DNA of 64,000 bases from Sulfurimonas sp. (GTDB taxonomy: Bacteria; Campylobacterota; Campylobacteria; Campylobacterales; Sulfurimonadaceae), in the NCBI RefSeq assembly GCF_023229105.1, contig NZ_JALNZY010000001.1, positions 15,669 through 79,668 on the forward strand, in the 5' to 3' direction. Under the pieces are notes generated by a model that searched no databases, was not told the DNA's origin, and saw nothing but the letters and a program-made list of their open reading frames with translations. Below, one piece after another: positions 54,045 through 62,778 of this stretch. Position 1 is the stretch's first letter, and every line of letters starts with the position of its first letter. The position numbers and the translations under genes are program-made.

Positions 54045-54716
54045 TTAGTTAAAAAGTTTAATCTCTCCGCCTTGCTCGGCATATAACATGAGATTTGCAA
54101 TATTTACGCTTCTGTCGCATGATCTCTCTAGTTTTCTAAGACTTCCCAAAATTTTTACATAATCAATGGAGAGCTCTTTTTCATCTATAATTCTGTTTAG
54201 TATCTCTTTTTCAAGAATGCTAAAGAGGTCATCATTCATGCTCTCTTCTACTAATACTTTTGTGTATGTATCTTCGTAGTTGCAATTTTCATACTCGTTA
54301 AAACACTCTAAAATATACTTAAGAGCATTCACGCTGCTTTTGTGAAGCAGTAAAATAGTAGGTTTTAATGGCTCTATATTAAATTCATGGCTTATATATT
54401 CACTCATTTTGCGGGCATATTTTTTCACACCTTCTCCGGTGCGGACAATCTCATTTGTCATCTTTAGATATGCCACTAAAAACCTAAGCTCTTTTGCTTC
54501 AGGTCCAAAAAGTGCAAAAGTTTTGATGATTTCATTATCTATATCATCACCTTTTAGACCTATTTTGGCAAGGCTTCTCTCTACCTCTTTAAATTTAACT
54601 TTATCGGATAGTTTAAAAGCCTCCAAAGAGAGCTCATCAGCCGTAGTTATATCCCTTAGAAGATTAGATATCTTCTCTCTTATACTGTTTATCTTTTCAT
54701 CATATTTACTCAACAT
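54045..54716 (-). CDS. phoU: PhoU-like phosphate signalling regulator
   Basis: 223 residues, all-helical, two PhoU-type three-helix bundles. 'FKEVERSLAKIGLKGDDIDNEII' and 'LRFLVAYLKMTNEIVRTGEGVKKYA' (the E-R-x-x-D-like metal site is in the variant form 'EIVRTGE') support the call, as does position right after pstB. It links the Pst transporter to its sensor kinase and limits phosphate uptake. Last gene of the pstCAB-phoU operon; no kinase gene is in view. Confidence 0.85.
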   Translation of the reverse strand: MLSKYDEKINSIREKISNLLRDITTADELSLEAFKLSDKVKFKEVERSLAKIGLKGDDIDNEIIKTFALFGPEAKELRFLVAYLKMTNEIVRTGEGVKKYARKMSEYISHEFNIEPLKPTILLLHKSSVNALKYILECFNEYENCNYEDTYTKVLVEESMNDDLFSILEKEILNRIIDEKELSIDYVKILGSLRKLERSCDRSVNIANLMLYAEQGGEIKLFN

Positions 54717-54731
54717 ATCTGTCCTTTATTA

Positions 54732-55517
54732 TCAACCGAATTTTCCGGTAATATACTCTTCTGTTAGTCTCTCTTTTGGTGTTACAAAAAGCTCTTCTGT
54801 CGGGCTGAGTTCTACAAGTTCACCCAAATACATAAAGCCGGTATAGTCACTCACTCGTGCGGCTTGCTGCATATTGTGTGTAACTATGATTATAGAAACC
54901 CTCTCTTTTAGACCGACTATAAGCTCTTCAATTCCAGCCGTAGAGATAGGGTCGAGCGCAGATGTCGGTTCGTCAAAAAGCAGAACCTCAGGCTCAACTG
55001 CAATTGCTCTTGCAATACAGAGTCTCTGCTGCTGCCCGCCAGAGAGACCGTTTGCATCATGCTTTAATCTATCTTTTGCCTCTTGCCAGATTGCCGCATC
55101 TTGGAGTGCTTTTTCAACTCTGTCTTGAAGCTCTGTCTTGTTTTTAACTCCTTGAAGTCTGAGCCCATAAGCAACGTTATCAAATATGCTCATAGGAAAA
55201 GCGGTAGGTTTTTGAAAAATCATACCTATTTGAGTTCTAAGTTTTATCAAATCTTCATTTTTAGTTAAGATATTTCTATCTTTAAATATAATCTCTCCGC
55301 TGTATCTGTTTGCTGGATAGAGGTCATGCATACGGTTAAAACTTCTAAGAAGCGTTGTTTTTCCACATCCGGATGGCCCGATTAGTGCAGTAATGCTATG
55401 TTTTGCAATAGGCATGGTCAGTTTTTTTATATTTGGCTCATCCGAACCTGCGTATGTAAACTCAAAGTTTTTGACTTTGAGAGCTTGTTCTTCAGTTATA
55501 TCAACAATAGTTGCCAT
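54732..55517 (-). CDS. pstB: Phosphate ABC transporter ATPase
   Basis: 261 residues. Walker A '[20 protein letters not shown]' (~47), '[18 protein letters not shown]' Q-loop (~100), signature '[16 protein letters not shown]' (~157) and Walker B '[13 protein letters not shown]' (~178). 'FNRMHDL' and 'KPTAFPMSI' are PstB hallmarks. It drives high-affinity phosphate import; overlaps pstA by one base. Confidence 0.97.
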   Translation of the reverse strand: MATIVDITEEQALKVKNFEFTYAGSDEPNIKKLTMPIAKHSITALIGPSGCGKTTLLRSFNRMHDLYPANRYSGEIIFKDRNILTKNEDLIKLRTQIGMIFQKPTAFPMSIFDNVAYGLRLQGVKNKTELQDRVEKALQDAAIWQEAKDRLKHDANGLSGGQQQRLCIARAIAVEPEVLLFDEPTSALDPISTAGIEELIVGLKERVSIIIVTHNMQQAARVSDYTGFMYLGELVELSPTEELFVTPKERLTEEYITGKFG

Positions 55518-56359
55518 TATTTACCCTTTCTTTTTAATAAAAATAGTCGCCCGAGAATGTTTAGAGTCAAAATAAACATACTAAGTATAAATGCGGCTGC
55601 CCATCCAAGTTTTTGCCAATCTTCATACGGGCTTGTAGCGTAGTTGTACATTGTAACAGTGAGTGAAGCCATTGGCTGACTCATATCTGTGTTTAAAAAG
55701 TTATCATTAAAAGAAGTAAAGAGAAGTGGGGCAGTCTCTCCTGCAACACGAGCCACACCGAGCATAACTCCAGTTAATATACCGGCTTTTGCACCTCGGT
55801 AAACAACTTGAGTAATGACCTTGTATTTAGGTGTACCAAGCGCAAAAGCTGCCTCCCTTAGAGTTGATGGAACAAGTTGGAGCATATCATCTGTTGTTCT
55901 TAAAATAATTGGCAGCATGATAATCATAAGTGCGATAGAGCCTGCCCAGCCGCTAAATTGCCCGCTAGGGGCAACGACTATGGCATAAACAAAAGCACCA
56001 ATTACAATGCTTGGAGCCGACATCATTATGTCGGATATATCGCGTATAGTCTCGGAGAGCTTTGATTTTAGGCCATATTCGCTTAGGTACGTTCCCGCCA
56101 TTATTCCAAGCGGAACACCAAAAGCTGATGCATATCCAACTAGCATCAGCTGACCGATAAGGGCATGTTTTAAGCCTCCGCTCTCATTTCCCGGAGGCGC
56201 ACCTTCCTCTAAAAAGATAGTCATGCTAAGGGCATCCACACCGTTTATGATTAAAATGCTAAGTATCCAAAGTAAAAAGCCTATTCCTATAAGGGCAGAT
56301 AGTGTGGAGAGTGCCATCACAATGCTGTTAGCTATGACTCTTTTTTGAGTATATGTCAT
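55517..56359 (-). CDS. pstA: Phosphate ABC transporter permease PstA
   Basis: 280 residues, six membrane helices and the importer EAA loop '[21 protein letters not shown]' region ('[12 protein letters not shown]', ~190). '[17 protein letters not shown]' (~225) is the PstA C-terminal motif. Forms the inner-membrane channel with PstC. Start overlaps the pstC stop by 4 bases. Confidence 0.95.
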   Translation of the reverse strand: MTYTQKRVIANSIVMALSTLSALIGIGFLLWILSILIINGVDALSMTIFLEEGAPPGNESGGLKHALIGQLMLVGYASAFGVPLGIMAGTYLSEYGLKSKLSETIRDISDIMMSAPSIVIGAFVYAIVVAPSGQFSGWAGSIALMIIMLPIILRTTDDMLQLVPSTLREAAFALGTPKYKVITQVVYRGAKAGILTGVMLGVARVAGETAPLLFTSFNDNFLNTDMSQPMASLTVTMYNYATSPYEDWQKLGWAAAFILSMFILTLNILGRLFLLKRKGK

Positions 56360-57216
56360 TGCCCAGTCCTTTTTCTGCGTAAAAAGTAAAATTTAGCTAT
56401 TGAGATAATCGTAAAACTTATAACAAGAAGTAAAAGAGAGAGCTCAAACAAAGATGAGAAGTAAAGCTCGCTGTCTGCTTCTGCAAACTCATTCGCAAGT
56501 GTTACTGGGATAGATGTTGCCGGCTGGGTTAAATCTGTTGATATTTTGTGAACATTTCCCATAACGAATGTAACAGCCATTGTTTCACCGATTGCACGTC
56601 CGAGAGCCAAAATAAAAGAGCCGATAATTCCTGCTTTTGCATATGGAATAATAATATCTTTTATAACATCCCACTTAGTGCCTCCAAGTGCATAAGCCGA
56701 CTCTTTTAAAATATCCGGAGTTGTGTTCATGGCATCACGTGTTACCGCTGCCATAAAGGGGAGTATCATAATTGAGAGCACAATTCCTGCCGTTAACATG
56801 CTGATGCCTATACCGCCAAACATATCGCGAATAATCGGGACAAAATAGAAAAGTCCCCACATACCGTATACAACAGAAGGGATTGCGGCTAAAAGTTCTA
56901 TGGAGACACCAACAGGCGTTTTTATCTTTGCATGAGCTATTTCGCTTAAAAATATAGCAATCCCAATTGCAATAGGAACTGCTAAAATCATCGCCAAAAA
57001 GGTTGAGACAACAGAGCCGTAGATTGCAGGCAGAGCGCCAAATTTTTCAAGATTGGGAGCCCACTTTGTTTCAGTTAAAAAACTAAATCCAAAGGCTTCT
57101 ATTGATTTTAACGAGTGCTCAAAAAGTACGCTAAATATCCAAGCAACAAGAAGCAATACGCCGATGGCTATAAATTTTGTTGCATTAGCAAAAATCTTAT
57201 CTATGATACTGCTCAA
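56356..57216 (-). CDS. pstC: Phosphate ABC transporter permease PstC
   Basis: 286 residues, six membrane helices, with 'LLAAIPSVVYGMWGLF' (~108), the EAA loop 'KESAYALGGTKWDVI' (~170) and 'ALGRAIGETMAVTFVMGN' (~205), all PstC hallmarks. It heads the minus-strand pstCAB-phoU operon, with a Pho-type promoter in the gap shared with pstS. Confidence 0.96.
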   Translation of the reverse strand: MSSIIDKIFANATKFIAIGVLLLVAWIFSVLFEHSLKSIEAFGFSFLTETKWAPNLEKFGALPAIYGSVVSTFLAMILAVPIAIGIAIFLSEIAHAKIKTPVGVSIELLAAIPSVVYGMWGLFYFVPIIRDMFGGIGISMLTAGIVLSIMILPFMAAVTRDAMNTTPDILKESAYALGGTKWDVIKDIIIPYAKAGIIGSFILALGRAIGETMAVTFVMGNVHKISTDLTQPATSIPVTLANEFAEADSELYFSSLFELSLLLLVISFTIISIAKFYFLRRKRTGQ

Positions 57217-57245
57217 CTTCTCTCTCTTCGTAAATAAAGTTTGGA

Positions 57246-57279
57246 ATTTTATTTTATGTAGATTACAAGAAGGTTACAA
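57246..57279 (-). promoter_or_regulatory. Pho-type promoter of pstCAB-phoU
   Basis: On the minus strand: TTGTAAC, 4 bases, TTGTAAT, 10 bases, TAAAAT. The same layout and spacing occurs before pstS and the porin, so this is probably the binding site of a PhoB-like activator replacing the -35 box. Confidence 0.65.
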
Positions 57280-57302
57280 AAGAGTGATTAATATCGTAAT
57301 TT

Positions 57303-57336
57303 TTGTAATCATCTTGTAATACGAAGCAATTATAAT
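57303..57336 (+). promoter_or_regulatory. Pho-type promoter of pstS
   Basis: TTGTAAT, 4 bases, TTGTAAT, 10 bases, TATAAT, then 27 bases to the pstS start. The half-sites repeat every 11 bases, as in PhoB boxes. Confidence 0.7.
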
Positions 57337-57363
57337 TTCGCAAACATTCAAAAAGGAAAACAA

Positions 57364-58368
57364 ATGTTAAAGAAATTAGCTTTAGTTGCTTTGGTTGCAG
57401 CGGCATCAATTACCTCTTCGTTAGCGTCGGATAAAATAAACGGTGCAGGCGCATCATTTCCAGCTCCACTATATTATGATTGGGCATTTAACTATAAAAA
57501 AGAGACAGGCAACCTTGTTAATTACCAATCAATAGGTTCAGGCGGAGGAATCAAGCAAATCGCTAAAAGAGTAGTTGATTTTGGTGCATCTGATGAAGCG
57601 TTAGATACGAAAAAACTCTCAAAAGATAAGCTTTTACAGTTTCCTGCAGTTATTGGTTCAATCGTAGTTGTGTTTAATTTAGATGGAATCGCTGATGCGA
57701 CTCTAAAACTCAGCAATGAAGTAGTTGCAGATATTTTTGCAGGGAAGATTACAATGTGGAATGATGCGGCAATCATGACAGATAACAAAGGAGTTAATCT
57801 TCCAAACCAAAGAATCATTGTTGTTCACCGTTCTGATGGAAGCGGAACTACTTATAACTTTACCTATTTCTTAAGCGGAAGTTCTAAAAGCTTCAAAGAG
57901 AGTTTTGGAACTGGTAAAGCGATTGACTGGAAAGTCGGTATCGGCGGCAAAGGCAATGAAGGTGTTGCAAACTTAGTTAAGCAGACTCCATACTCAATCG
58001 GTTACATAGAAAATGCGTATAAAGAGAAGAACAATCTCTCAGCTGCCATTTTAAAAACTGCAAGCGGTAAATGGGTTGTGGCAAATGAAGAGAACTTTAA
58101 AGCTGCTGCAAAATATGCCACATGGACAAAAGAGAATCACTTTTACTCGGTTTTAGCGCTTCAAAGCGGAGACACGTCTTACCCTATTGTTGCCGCAACT
58201 TTTATCCTGCTCCCAAAAGAGAAGTCTGAGATGAACAAAAAAATCTTAGAATTTTTTGACTACGCTTTTAAAAATGGCGACGAAAGTGCTAAAAAATTAG
58301 GTTATATTCCGCTTCCGCAAGAGACTAAAGAGATGATTAGAGAGTATTGGACAACCAGTATAAAATAA
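57364..58368 (+). CDS. pstS: Periplasmic phosphate-binding protein
   Basis: 334 residues, signal peptide (cleavage near 'SSLASD', ~22). 'INGAGASFPAPLYYDW' at the mature start, 'VDFGASDEALD' (~71), and 'VVHRSDGSGTTYNFTYFLS' (~157) supply the Ser, Asp, Arg and Gly/Thr residues that hold phosphate in PstS. It delivers phosphate to PstCA. Divergent from pstC, followed by a strong terminator, so its transcript is likely made in excess of the transporter. Confidence 0.96.
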   Translation: MLKKLALVALVAAASITSSLASDKINGAGASFPAPLYYDWAFNYKKETGNLVNYQSIGSGGGIKQIAKRVVDFGASDEALDTKKLSKDKLLQFPAVIGSIVVVFNLDGIADATLKLSNEVVADIFAGKITMWNDAAIMTDNKGVNLPNQRIIVVHRSDGSGTTYNFTYFLSGSSKSFKESFGTGKAIDWKVGIGGKGNEGVANLVKQTPYSIGYIENAYKEKNNLSAAILKTASGKWVVANEENFKAAAKYATWTKENHFYSVLALQSGDTSYPIVAATFILLPKEKSEMNKKILEFFDYAFKNGDESAKKLGYIPLPQETKEMIREYWTTSIK

Positions 58369-58412
58369 TCACTAAATCCATCTATTTTTTTATCCTATTA
58401 AATCTCCTAAAA

Positions 58413-58445
58413 AGTCCCTGTATCTTGACAATACAGGGGCTTTTT
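58413..58445 (+). terminator. pstS terminator
   Basis: AGTCCCTGTAT and ATACAGGGGCT, an 11-pair stem with one wobble and a 7-base loop, followed directly by five T. A classic intrinsic terminator. Confidence 0.85.
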
Positions 58446-58468
58446 GCATTTAATACATCTTCAAGTTA

Positions 58469-58502
58469 CTGTAATCTTTTCGTAACCTAACAATTTTATA
58501 AT
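58469..58502 (+). promoter_or_regulatory. Pho-type promoter of the porin gene
   Basis: CTGTAAT, 4 bases, TCGTAAC, 10 bases, TATAAT: the same spacing as at pstS and pstC. It places the porin in the phosphate regulon. Confidence 0.65.
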
Positions 58503-58532
58503 TCTCATACAAAAAAACAAGGGATTCAAAAA

Positions 58533-59720
58533 ATGAAAACAACGGTTATATCAGCAATAGCTGCTTTAGCAATCGGCGCAACAGGTTTAAGTGCTACACA
58601 ATTTTATGTAGATGAACAAGGTCAAGTTTTTACAACTGAGGGTGAAGGTCGAAAAGCTCTGCAGAGTAAAGAGAGTTCAGTATTCTCAAAAACATCAAAG
58701 TTAGAGTTTAGCGGTACTCACTACTTAGGTTTTATCAATAAGGAGATGAAAGAGGGGGATTCAACTAATAACTTTGAAATGAGAAGAAACTATGTTCAAG
58801 TAAAAGCGCATGTAATAGATGACCCAAAAAGTTATCTTCGTGTAACTTTAGATGCTACTTACTCAAACTCAACTGCTAATGATGGTGGTCATGCTGATGT
58901 TTATGTTAAGTATGCTTATCTTTATTTAAATGATATTTTACCATATACGGGTGTCGAATTTGGTATGGTTCACCGTCCTTGGATTGACTATGAAGAGCAT
59001 CAAGGGTGGTGGATGCGCTCTGTCTCTAAAGTTTTTGTAGAGACAAGTGAAGCCGGACATCTTACTAACTCGGCTGACTTAGGTGTTAATTTTAAGACAA
59101 AAACCCCATACTTTACATCTGAAGTAGGTATTTTTAACGGTGAAGGTTACCACGGCGTAAATGACAACAGCGGTTTGGATGATAATGAGATTGGGGACGG
59201 TGTTTCAGCTGAGTACAGACTTACAGCCGCACTTCTAGGTAATGGGGATAAAAAGAGAAAGCCGTTAAAAGATGACTATTTTGATGTGTCATTTTTTGGT
59301 CAGTACAATATGGACAACTCTGCAAACACTGATGCTTTGGGTAATGTAGAAGATTATAAATTTTACGGTTTTCATACAGTTTATAATACGCCCTCATTCT
59401 TAGTTTCTGCTCAGTATGTAGCATCAGATAATGATCAAGTTAACACTACCAATTGGAATGGGCAAGGTTACTCAGTAAACGGTACTTATCGTTTTGGTAA
59501 GAAAAAACAGTTTTCTGTATTTGCTCGTTTTGATGCATGGGAAAATGAAAACTCGACAACAGACGTAGTGACTTATGAAGAAGAAAACACCATTTATGGC
59601 ATTGCATGGCAGCAAAACAGCAATATTAAATGGTTACTCTCTGCTCAATCATACAACAGAGACAATAGTAACAGCAGTGATTATACTTCCGCAATGTTAA
59701 CTGCTGAGGTTCATTGGTAG
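58533..59720 (+). CDS. Outer-membrane porin, probably phosphate-regulated
   Basis: 395 residues, signal peptide (cleavage near 'TGLSAT', ~21). A short helical stretch (~35-55) is followed by a barrel of ~16 strands with 'NFEMRRNYVQVKA' and 'VDYEEHQGWWMRS' like features and a final Trp ('TAEVHW'), the outer-membrane assembly signal. The plan resembles OprP/OprO-type phosphate-selective porins. Its Pho-type promoter and place after pstS suggest phosphate or polyphosphate uptake; specificity is inferred. Confidence 0.8.
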   Translation: MKTTVISAIAALAIGATGLSATQFYVDEQGQVFTTEGEGRKALQSKESSVFSKTSKLEFSGTHYLGFINKEMKEGDSTNNFEMRRNYVQVKAHVIDDPKSYLRVTLDATYSNSTANDGGHADVYVKYAYLYLNDILPYTGVEFGMVHRPWIDYEEHQGWWMRSVSKVFVETSEAGHLTNSADLGVNFKTKTPYFTSEVGIFNGEGYHGVNDNSGLDDNEIGDGVSAEYRLTAALLGNGDKKRKPLKDDYFDVSFFGQYNMDNSANTDALGNVEDYKFYGFHTVYNTPSFLVSAQYVASDNDQVNTTNWNGQGYSVNGTYRFGKKKQFSVFARFDAWENENSTTDVVTYEEENTIYGIAWQQNSNIKWLLSAQSYNRDNSNSSDYTSAMLTAEVHW

Positions 59721-59765
59721 GACATAATTCAAGTTAATTTTCTCTCCTCTTTTTTTCTTCTAAAT

Positions 59766-59787
59766 ATAAAGCCCTTGGTGGCTTTAT
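59766..59787 (+). terminator. Hairpin after the porin gene
   Basis: ATAAAGCC and GGCTTTAT, a perfect 8-base stem with a 6-base loop. Only a short T stretch follows. A degenerate 11-base-spaced pair (TTTTAAC at 59805, TCTTAAC at 59816) lies beyond it, before ilvE. Confidence 0.55.
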
Positions 59788-59906
59788 ACCCTTTACGGCA
59801 ATACTTTTAACAAATTCTTAACGATGTGAAAGATAGAATTAAATAATATAAACGACATTTTAGATAAAATATCAAAATTTTAATGTAGTAATTATTGGAG
59901 AAGTAA

Positions 59907-60824
59907 ATGAATGCTGCCAAATATATTTGGATGAATGGTAAGTTTGTTGCATGGGACGATGCAAAAGTTCATGTGTTGTCACATACGTTGCACTATGGAA
60001 ACGGTGTTATAGAGGGAACAAAAGCATATAAAACAGATAGAGGATATGCAATTTTTCGCCTTAATGATCATACGAAAAGATTAAAAGAGTCTGCAAAGAT
60101 GACTATTATGAGTATTCCTTACTCCGTAGAGGAGATGAATCAGGCTCAAGTAGAGTTGATTAGAAAAAATGAGTTTACAGGCGATAACGTCTATATACGC
60201 CCATTTGCATTTTTAGGATACGGTGTTATGGGTGTTTACCACAAAGCGGCTCCGGTAGAGACTGTAGTAGCTGCATGGGAGTGGGGTGCTTATTTGGGTG
60301 AAGAGGGCATGAAAAAGGGTATAAAACTCAAAATCGTCTCCATGACAAGACCTGCTAACACTTCAAACATGGGTAAAGCAAAAGCAGTAGCAAACTATCT
60401 TAACTCTCAAATGGCAAAGTATGAGGCTATTGACTGTGGATATGAAGAGGCACTTCTGCTTGATGATCAGGGATACGTGGCAGAAGCAAGCGGAGCTAGC
60501 TTTTTTATGGTAAAAAACGGTGTGCTGATTACTCCTCCAAATGACAACTCACTAGAGTCGATTACGCAAAAAACAGTTATTGAGATGGCACAAAACATGG
60601 GCATGAAAGTTGAGCGCCGTCGTATTTCAAGAGAAGATGTATATATTGCGGATGAGGCATTTTTAACAGGAACTGCTGCTGAAATAACACCGGTTCGTCT
60701 GATTGATGCTAGAGAGATAGGATGCGGTGCGCGCGGCGAAATTACTGAAAAACTACAAAGCGCATACTTTGACATAGTATTTGGGCGCAACAAAGAGTAC
60801 GAACACTATCTTACTTATGTGTAA
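59907..60824 (+). CDS. ilvE: Branched-chain amino acid aminotransferase
   Basis: 305 residues, fold-type IV PLP enzyme. 'YIWMNGKFVAWDDAKVHVLSH' opening, 'HYGNGVIEGTKAY' (~32), PLP-lysine region 'SNMGKAKAVANYLNSQMAK' (~153), 'EASGASFFMV' (~197) and 'LTGTAAEITPV' (~255) are the IlvE signatures. It makes the final transamination of Leu, Ile and Val. Single gene; a ribosome site TTGGAGAAG precedes the ATG. Confidence 0.95.
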   Translation: MNAAKYIWMNGKFVAWDDAKVHVLSHTLHYGNGVIEGTKAYKTDRGYAIFRLNDHTKRLKESAKMTIMSIPYSVEEMNQAQVELIRKNEFTGDNVYIRPFAFLGYGVMGVYHKAAPVETVVAAWEWGAYLGEEGMKKGIKLKIVSMTRPANTSNMGKAKAVANYLNSQMAKYEAIDCGYEEALLLDDQGYVAEASGASFFMVKNGVLITPPNDNSLESITQKTVIEMAQNMGMKVERRRISREDVYIADEAFLTGTAAEITPVRLIDAREIGCGARGEITEKLQSAYFDIVFGRNKEYEHYLTYV

Positions 60825-60846
60825 GCAGCACATACTTTGCAGTTCT

Positions 60847-60898
60847 CGAAAAACTTTGTTTTTCGTAGCTTCAGAGGGTTGTAGGGACTTTAGTCCCT
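60847..60898. repeat. Paired intergenic hairpins after ilvE
   Basis: CGAAAAA/TTTTTCG (60847-60865) and AGGGACT/AGTCCCT (60883-60898) lie side by side in the 151-base gap after ilvE. They look like a small non-coding repeat element; the second is followed by the copy of the dispersed repeat. Confidence 0.4.
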
Positions 60899-60903
60899 GC
60901 CAC

Positions 60904-60920
60904 AAAACGAAGTTTCTTTA
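60904..60920 (-). repeat. Short dispersed repeat, copy 2
   Basis: Reverse complement of 49522-49538 with one mismatch. Two copies in 11 kb of intergenic DNA hint at a genome-wide repeat family. Confidence 0.4.
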
Positions 60921-60975
60921 GAAAAATGGACGAGTTCGTTTTAGTGCATAACATCAGATAAAAAGGAATAAAAAA

Positions 60976-62091
60976 ATGAAGGACAATATAACAATGGCAT
61001 CAGATATGAATGACTACTTTAACAAAAAAAAGAGCGAAGGCGGTGGTTATGAAAAAAAATCTTCCGGCGGAAGCGGCGGCGGTCCAAATATACCACAGAT
61101 GCCAAAGATGGATTTTAACTTTGGTGGCGGCAAAGCCGGCATAGCATATTTTATAATCGCTGTTGTGTTGATATTAGTTCTAGCAAAGCCCTTTACTATT
61201 ATAGAAGAGGGACAAAGAGGGATTTTGAGTACCAACGGTAAGTATCAAGATCAAGCGCTTCTTCCGGGGCTTCACTTTATTATTCCGATTATTCAAAAAG
61301 TTTACATTGTGGATACAAAAGTTCGTATTATCAACTATGCATCAAGTATTGAAGCAGGTGGCGGAAGCGCATCTTCTGGTATTGATGCAAAGCCTGCTAT
61401 TACCGTTCTTGACAAACGTGGACTCCCCGTTTCTATTGAGCTGACGGTTCAGTATAGACTTAGTTCTCAGTTTGCCGCACAGACAATATCAAACTGGGGA
61501 TTTAGCTGGGAAGACAAAATCGTTAGCCCTGTTGTAAGAGATATCGTTCGTAATGTCGTCGGTAAATATGATGCTGAGACTCTTCCACAAGTAAGAAACG
61601 TCATAGCTGCTGAGATAGAGAGCGGAATAAGAAAAAATGTATCTGCCCTAGAGAATTCTCCTGCAGATTTGCAGTCTGTTCAGCTTCGTGAAATTTTACT
61701 TCCTCCAAAAGTAAAAGAGCAGATAGAGAATGTTCAAATAGCAAAACAGCAGGTTCAACGTGCAGAACAAGAGGTTCTTCGTGCAGAACAAGAAGCGCTC
61801 AAGCGTGCTGCAGAATCAAGAGGTATTGCTGAAAAAGCAAGAATCGAAGCGCAAGGTTTGGCTGATGCTGTTACTATTGAAGCTGATGCAAAAGCAAAAG
61901 CAAACTACCTAATCTCAAAATCATTAACTCAAGATCTTTTAAGACTTGAGCAGATTAAAGTTCAGGGCAAATTCAATGATGCACTCAAAGAGAATAAAGA
62001 TGCAAAAATATTTTTAACTCCTGGTGGCTCAACTCCAAATATCTGGGTTGATATGAAAGATTCTCAAAGAAAAGCAACACTAGCTAACTAA
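60976..62091 (+). CDS. SPFH/prohibitin-family membrane protein (HflK/C-like)
   Basis: 371 residues. A Gly/Ser-rich cytoplasmic-type tail (~15-52), one membrane helix (~55-72), then the SPFH domain (~75-245; 'IEEGQRGILS', 'LLPGLHFIIPIIQKVYIVDTK' region) and a long Ala/Glu/Lys coiled coil (~250-330). Such proteins form ring cages around membrane proteases or define membrane microdomains. ATG 60994 ('MASDMNDYF') is an alternative start with its own AAGGA. It runs 1 base before hisIE. Confidence 0.85.
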   Translation: MKDNITMASDMNDYFNKKKSEGGGYEKKSSGGSGGGPNIPQMPKMDFNFGGGKAGIAYFIIAVVLILVLAKPFTIIEEGQRGILSTNGKYQDQALLPGLHFIIPIIQKVYIVDTKVRIINYASSIEAGGGSASSGIDAKPAITVLDKRGLPVSIELTVQYRLSSQFAAQTISNWGFSWEDKIVSPVVRDIVRNVVGKYDAETLPQVRNVIAAEIESGIRKNVSALENSPADLQSVQLREILLPPKVKEQIENVQIAKQQVQRAEQEVLRAEQEALKRAAESRGIAEKARIEAQGLADAVTIEADAKAKANYLISKSLTQDLLRLEQIKVQGKFNDALKENKDAKIFLTPGGSTPNIWVDMKDSQRKATLAN

Positions 62092-62092
62092 T

Positions 62093-62773
62093 ATGCAAGA
62101 GATAATCAATAAAATAGATTGGCAAAAGATTGAACTTTTGCCGGTTATTGTTCAAGATGTAAACAGTAGCGAAGTTTTAATGATGGCTTACATGAACAAA
62201 GAGGCGCTCTTGCTCTCCCTTACTACAAAAATTGCACACTACTTCTCTCGCTCCAAGCAACGCATCTGGAAAAAAGGCGAGAGCAGCGGACATACTCAAG
62301 AGATAAGCTCTTTTTTTATAGACTGTGACAGTGATACTCTTTTAATCAAAGTGCTGCAAAATGGTGTAGCATGTCATACGGGTCGCCGTTCATGTTTTTT
62401 TACAGAGTTAGAATCAGGTAAGATTCAAAGTAGCGTAGAAGTAAGCAGTGAGTCACTTTATGGCATCATTGACACTCTTTATCATACAATACAAGAAAGA
62501 AAAAATGCAGATCCACAGAGTTCATGGACTGCAAAACTCTTAAGTAAAGGCGATAATGCAATTTTGAAAAAAGTTGTAGAAGAAGCTGGGGAGTTTAGTT
62601 TTGCCTACAAAGACAATGATGAGAGCGAGATGATATATGAGGCGGCTGATTTGACTTATCACATGTTAGTTGCACTTGCCGCAAAAAATATCTCTCCTGA
62701 TAGAATTAAGCAGGAGTTGGCTCGCAGATTTGGTATGAGCGGAATAGCGGAAAAAAATTCAAGAGATAGTTAA
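62093..62773 (+). CDS. hisIE: Bifunctional HisIE (histidine pathway)
   Basis: 226 residues. HisI domain (~1-120): 'MMAYMNKEALLLSL', 'SRSKQRIWKKGESSGHTQ' and the metal-binding 'DCDSDTLLIKV...CHTGRRSCF'. HisE domain (~130-226): 'VVEEAGEFSFAYKD' and 'YEAADLTYHMLVAL'. It removes pyrophosphate from phosphoribosyl-ATP and opens the adenine ring. Standard fusion in this group; other his genes are not in the window. Confidence 0.95.
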   Translation: MQEIINKIDWQKIELLPVIVQDVNSSEVLMMAYMNKEALLLSLTTKIAHYFSRSKQRIWKKGESSGHTQEISSFFIDCDSDTLLIKVLQNGVACHTGRRSCFFTELESGKIQSSVEVSSESLYGIIDTLYHTIQERKNADPQSSWTAKLLSKGDNAILKKVVEEAGEFSFAYKDNDESEMIYEAADLTYHMLVALAAKNISPDRIKQELARRFGMSGIAEKNSRDS

Positions 62774-62778
62774 AAAAT

